Origin: CAZMNF01 sp964567595
GTDB lineage: Bacteria; Bipolaricaulota; Bipolaricaulia; RBG-16-55-9
Assembly (NCBI GenBank): GCA_964567595.1
Contig: CAZMNF010000030.1
Coordinates: 1-25,750 of the forward strand
Direction: 5' to 3'
DNA length: 25,750 nucleotides
A program made the position numbers and the translations under genes. Of this stretch, positions 22,548 through 25,750 are shown one piece after another (within the stretch, counting starts at the first letter, position 1; each line of letters starts with the position of its first letter). A model generated the notes under the pieces. It made no database searches. It worked only from the letters and a program-made list of their open reading frames with translations, and was not told where the DNA came from.

Positions 22548-25505
22548 ATGAGAACGACGCTCTGGGTCGGACTAGCCGCGTTGCTCGGGCTGACGCTGGG
22601 TAGCGTGATCGCCTGGGGACAAGACGATCATCCGAAAATTCAGGACACACTGGAGGAGTTCATTGATCGTCAAAACCCGGACGAGCCACCAGTCGGTTTG
22701 ACATCGGCTCCCTCTGAGCTATCCCCGGAATTCCGCCTGTTTAAGCAGCGGGTCCGAGGCGAACGCGTCCGGGTGGTGATCGAAGCCAGCGACGATCGCG
22801 CCGTCGAAGCGGTCCAGACCGCCGTGCGTCAACGTGATGGTCGCGTGGAGATGGCTTATAAAACCTCGATTCAGGCGGACGTCCCGATAGGATCCGTGGC
22901 GGCGTTAGCCGAACACGAGGGCACCGCCTTCGTGCGGTTGCCCGTCCGACCGCGCCGTGGCCCGACCCCCATGTTCAAGATGCCGCTGAATAAAGCCGCC
23001 GATGCAGCCCGTGCCGCTCAGAATGAGGTCACCAGCGAGGGGCTTGATGTGATCGGCGCCGACGCGTGGCACGACGCGGGCCTCACCGGCGAAGGGATCA
23101 ACGTCGGCATCATCGATACGGGGTTCCGAGGCTATCGGAATCTTCTCGGCTCCGATCTGCCATCGGCCGAGCATGTTGCGACGAAGTCCTTCCGCGAAGA
23201 TGGCAGTCTGGAATGCAGTGACTGCTCCGAAAACGACCAACTCCATGGTAAGGGCGTCGCCGAGATTGTTCACGACCTGGCACCGGACGCGCGCCAGACC
23301 CTGGCCAACTTGGACTTCACCGACGTCTCGTTCCGTCGAGCCGTGGACTGGATGATCGACCAAGAGGTGGACGTGATCAACACCTCGGTTTGGTTCGCCT
23401 CCGGCTGTTTCGGCAAAGGCGAAGGACTGCTGGAGCCGCAGATTGCCGAGGCCCGCCAGAACGGCATTGCGTGGGCTTCAAGCGGCGGTAATTTCGGGGG
23501 AGGGCATTGGCAAGGCAACTGGCAGGACCCGAACAACAACGGCCGCCACAACTTCACGTCCTCTGACGACACCTTCACTGTCGAGGTCGAATTCCAGGAG
23601 GCAGAGGTCGACGGACAGCGCGTCGCTGCTGTGGAGTTCTACTCGATCATCGGTTGGGAGGCCGACTGCGGCAACGCCGACAACGACTATCGGACGGTCG
23701 TCTATCCAGAGTTCGATCCCTCCATCCGCGTAGAGGGCGACTGGGTCTGGCGTCCCGGCATTCCCATCAAGTCCGGCAGTGCGTTCATCTGGTCAAACGA
23801 CACTTCGCGAATCGGCACGACCACGCGCTTGCACTTGGCTATTGAAAAGACCGATCCCAGCGCGCCGGACGCCCGTCTTGATATGCTAATCACCGGTTGT
23901 CCCACGTGCGCGGGAGGCGAGTTCGACCGTCTCACGTCGGCGGGCAGCATCAGCATTCAGGAGCCGGCGAAATCGTCCAACGTCACCGCTGCCGGCGCTG
24001 CCCATCACAGCCCGTCCCAGTGCCCGCGCGACATGTGCCCGGACGGTCGCCTGCTCTTCTATTCCGACCGGGGGCCCACCAAGGACGGCCGCACGAAGCC
24101 GGACATCGCCGCCCCGACCCACGTCTCCACCAACGCTTACGGGCGTTGGACTGGCTTTGGGCAGGACGAGAATTCCGGTTTCGGCGGAACGTCCGCTGCG
24201 TCGCCCCACGTTGCCGGTGCCATGGCGTTAGTGCAACAGGCCTTCCCCAACCTTGCGCCCAAGGAAATCGACGCGATTCTCACGAATCAGGCAGAGGACG
24301 TCGGCTCTCCGGGAGAAGATAACAACTACGGAGCCGGCCTAATGACACTCGGCCAGGCACCAGGTCAGAAGCCGGCCATCGACGGTATCGAGCCAGCCAG
24401 CGGCGTGCAGGGAGCCACCATCGAAGCCGTAATCTCGGGCACGAACATGAGCGAGGCAACGGAGGTAACGTTCAGTGGGTCGGGCGTGACGGCCGAAATC
24501 CGAGACGGCGCTAGCGACGCCGAACTCCCGATCGCGATTGAGATCGCGCCCGATGCGCCGACCGGTAAGCGGACGTTCACGGTGACGACGCCTAACGGAC
24601 AAGTCGACAGCGGCTCGGTGATGTTCACTGTCTTGCAGGGACCGGAACTGAATGTCGTACCCGCGGACCTCGCGTTCAGCGCTGTGGCCGGGGGCGACGC
24701 GCCCGACGACCGATCCATCGAGATCACGAACGCCGGTGGCGGCACGCTCACCTGGGAGGCGACCGCCAACGTCGACTGGATCGACCTCGGCACGACAAGC
24801 GGCACGGCGCCCGCAACTGTGGACGTTCAGATCGAACCCAGCGACCTCGAGCCCGGCCAGCATCAGGGGACGATCGTGGTCCGTGCACCCAGTGCTCAGG
24901 GAAGCCCAGCGAGGGTGACGGTCGCGCTCGACTTGACCGAGCCGCCGGAACTGGTCGTCAATCCGGCCCCGCCCGACCTCGACTTCGGCCAACTGAGCAC
25001 GGGTGAAACGGCCACGCGGACGGTCACGTTGAGCAATACCGGCGGAGGGACGCTCAACTGGCAAGCGCTCAGCGAGTCGGCGTGGGTCTCGTTCAGCCCG
25101 ACGGACGGGGCGCTCTCCAGAGGCGCGTCGCAGGAGGTCGAGGTGGCCGTGGTTCCTTCAAACCTCGATCCGGGCAAGCACACCGCGACCATCCGGTTTG
25201 AGGCCGGAAATCAGAGCGTGACTGGCACGGTGCGCGTGACGGTCGGCGCGCAGCCGACGGCCGGCGGGTTACTTGTGCTGGAGTTTGTCAAGCTCGCGTT
25301 CATGGAGAGTTCGGACTGGGAGCCGACAGTCCTGAACGGCTGCGTCCGCTACGCCAACGCGAGCGACGGGCCAAGTCCGATCGAGGTGACGCGCCCGGAC
25401 GGCACCGTGGAGACCTACGAGGTCCCGGCTGGCAACGAGGTCCTCGTCTGCGGGGGCGTCGTCCACATCGACACACGGCATTCGGCCGAGAATCAGAACG
25501 TATGA
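22548..25505 (+). CDS. Secreted subtilisin-like serine protease (S8) with IPT/TIG and Ig-like tail
   Basis: Exported subtilase. The frame is open from 22275, but I start at the ATG at 22548 behind GAGGGGGAG because it begins a proper Sec signal (MRTTLWVGLAALLGLTLGS, cleaved near AWGQ); this gives 985 residues. Residues 74-137 are the propeptide, ending in PRR. The catalytic triad is D190 (GIIDTGF), H233 (LHGKGVAEI) and S549 (GFGGTSAASPHVAGAM), with the oxyanion Asn N315 (SSGGNFG). Between N315 and S549 lies an insertion of about 170 residues, predicted beta-rich and carrying several Cys. After the protease domain comes an IPT/TIG-like domain (about 610-700), two related Ig-like repeats that share GGGTL-W and DL(E/D)PG(K/Q)H, and a short unfamiliar C-terminal module with two Cys. 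There is no LPxTG or other anchor. Confidence 0.9.
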   Translation: MRTTLWVGLAALLGLTLGSVIAWGQDDHPKIQDTLEEFIDRQNPDEPPVGLTSAPSELSPEFRLFKQRVRGERVRVVIEASDDRAVEAVQTAVRQRDGRVEMAYKTSIQADVPIGSVAALAEHEGTAFVRLPVRPRRGPTPMFKMPLNKAADAARAAQNEVTSEGLDVIGADAWHDAGLTGEGINVGIIDTGFRGYRNLLGSDLPSAEHVATKSFREDGSLECSDCSENDQLHGKGVAEIVHDLAPDARQTLANLDFTDVSFRRAVDWMIDQEVDVINTSVWFASGCFGKGEGLLEPQIAEARQNGIAWASSGGNFGGGHWQGNWQDPNNNGRHNFTSSDDTFTVEVEFQEAEVDGQRVAAVEFYSIIGWEADCGNADNDYRTVVYPEFDPSIRVEGDWVWRPGIPIKSGSAFIWSNDTSRIGTTTRLHLAIEKTDPSAPDARLDMLITGCPTCAGGEFDRLTSAGSISIQEPAKSSNVTAAGAAHHSPSQCPRDMCPDGRLLFYSDRGPTKDGRTKPDIAAPTHVSTNAYGRWTGFGQDENSGFGGTSAASPHVAGAMALVQQAFPNLAPKEIDAILTNQAEDVGSPGEDNNYGAGLMTLGQAPGQKPAIDGIEPASGVQGATIEAVISGTNMSEATEVTFSGSGVTAEIRDGASDAELPIAIEIAPDAPTGKRTFTVTTPNGQVDSGSVMFTVLQGPELNVVPADLAFSAVAGGDAPDDRSIEITNAGGGTLTWEATANVDWIDLGTTSGTAPATVDVQIEPSDLEPGQHQGTIVVRAPSAQGSPARVTVALDLTEPPELVVNPAPPDLDFGQLSTGETATRTVTLSNTGGGTLNWQALSESAWVSFSPTDGALSRGASQEVEVAVVPSNLDPGKHTATIRFEAGNQSVTGTVRVTVGAQPTAGGLLVLEFVKLAFMESSDWEPTVLNGCVRYANASDGPSPIEVTRPDGTVETYEVPAGNEVLVCGGVVHIDTRHSAENQNV

Positions 25506-25589
25506 GTCGTCAGATCAACCGCTCCGGCTGGACTCAATCGCGAGTTGAATCACGGAGACATCCCGGCGACCTGTGACACATACGGGTCG

Positions 25590-25604
25590 TCGGGATTCGG
25601 CATT
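25590..25604 (+). repeat. purH-terminus-like fragment
   Basis: TCGGGATTCGGCATT matches the last coding bases of purH (21804-21820) at all 15 positions if 2 bases are deleted. It lies 36 bases before the larger purH repeat. It may be a scar of an earlier purH end, or chance. The rest of 25506-25630 shows no gene. Confidence 0.35.
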
Positions 25605-25631
25605 TGATGCTTGTGGATAGAGAACGGGCTT

Positions 25632-25750
25632 AGTCAAAGACGATCGTCAAGATCGCCATCGACAAAGCGGGTGAACGCGCATCGAGTAGCGTCCCGGCCT
25701 CAGACGCGTTCTTCCCCTTCCCCGACAGCGTCAAACTCGCCGCCGAAGCC
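25632..25750 (+). pseudogene. Second purH 3' fragment, cut by the window end
   Basis: In one frame this stretch encodes KIAIDKAGERASSSVPASDA followed by FFPFPDSVKLAAEA, which is purH residues from about 430 to 463 (RIAIEKASEQASGSVLASDA in the intact gene). An in-frame TAG at 25631-25633 and the absence of any further purH upstream show that it is a fragment. Bases 25652-25695 differ from purH at about a third of positions, mostly third-codon and conservative changes. Bases 25696-25750 are identical to purH. This sharp change suggests recombination between purH copies of different origin. Confidence 0.8.

Overview
The window is a gene-dense, GC-rich bacterial chromosome segment. There are no tRNAs, rRNAs, CRISPR arrays, transposases or integrases. 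The gene families suggest a free-living, probably Gram-positive-related or deep-branching (Terrabacteria-like) bacterium: an rpsP-khpA-trmD-RNA methyltransferase-rplS-lepB block, a RemA/DUF370 protein, and split hydantoinase subunits. I cannot name a phylum from sequence alone.

Positions 33-6559 (minus strand) form one nine-gene run in transcription order accB, accC, ffh, rpsP, khpA, trmD, SPOUT-type RNA methyltransferase, rplS, lepB. It covers lipid precursor supply, co-translational targeting, ribosomal proteins, tRNA modification and signal-peptide removal. Most gaps are under 35 nt or are overlaps; the two exceptions are about 93 and 123 nt. Positions 6713-8094 (plus) hold a CNNM/CBS/CorC membrane protein behind a good sigma70-type promoter. 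Positions 8282-8708 (plus) hold a two-gene unit: a 56-residue ribbon-helix-helix-like protein and a RemA homologue. Positions 8960-10362 (minus) are a DEAD-box-family RNA helicase (motif II is DEVD) with its own promoter and a leader of about 135 nt containing a strong hairpin.

Positions 10470-21822 (plus) form a long co-directional series: msrB, amidase, tex, hyuA, CHY zinc finger, a relic of an MFS transporter, a MazG-like pyrophosphohydrolase, a Tat-exported eight-repeat beta-propeller, hyuB and purH. Several pairs overlap or are translationally coupled (hyuA/CHY, propeller/hyuB, hyuB/purH).

Positions 21823-25750 look like an accessory insertion behind purH. An AT-richer promoter region drives a lipoprotein made mainly of a protease-propeptide-like domain. 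A secreted subtilase follows, whose own propeptide is an ungapped paralogue of that domain. Beyond the subtilase the sequence returns to purH: the last 55 bases of the window exactly repeat purH positions 21651-21705, preceded by a diverged purH-like stretch. The protease pair is therefore bracketed by purH 3' sequence. This purH-flanked subtilase plus free propeptide lipoprotein is the best candidate in the window for an undescribed system.
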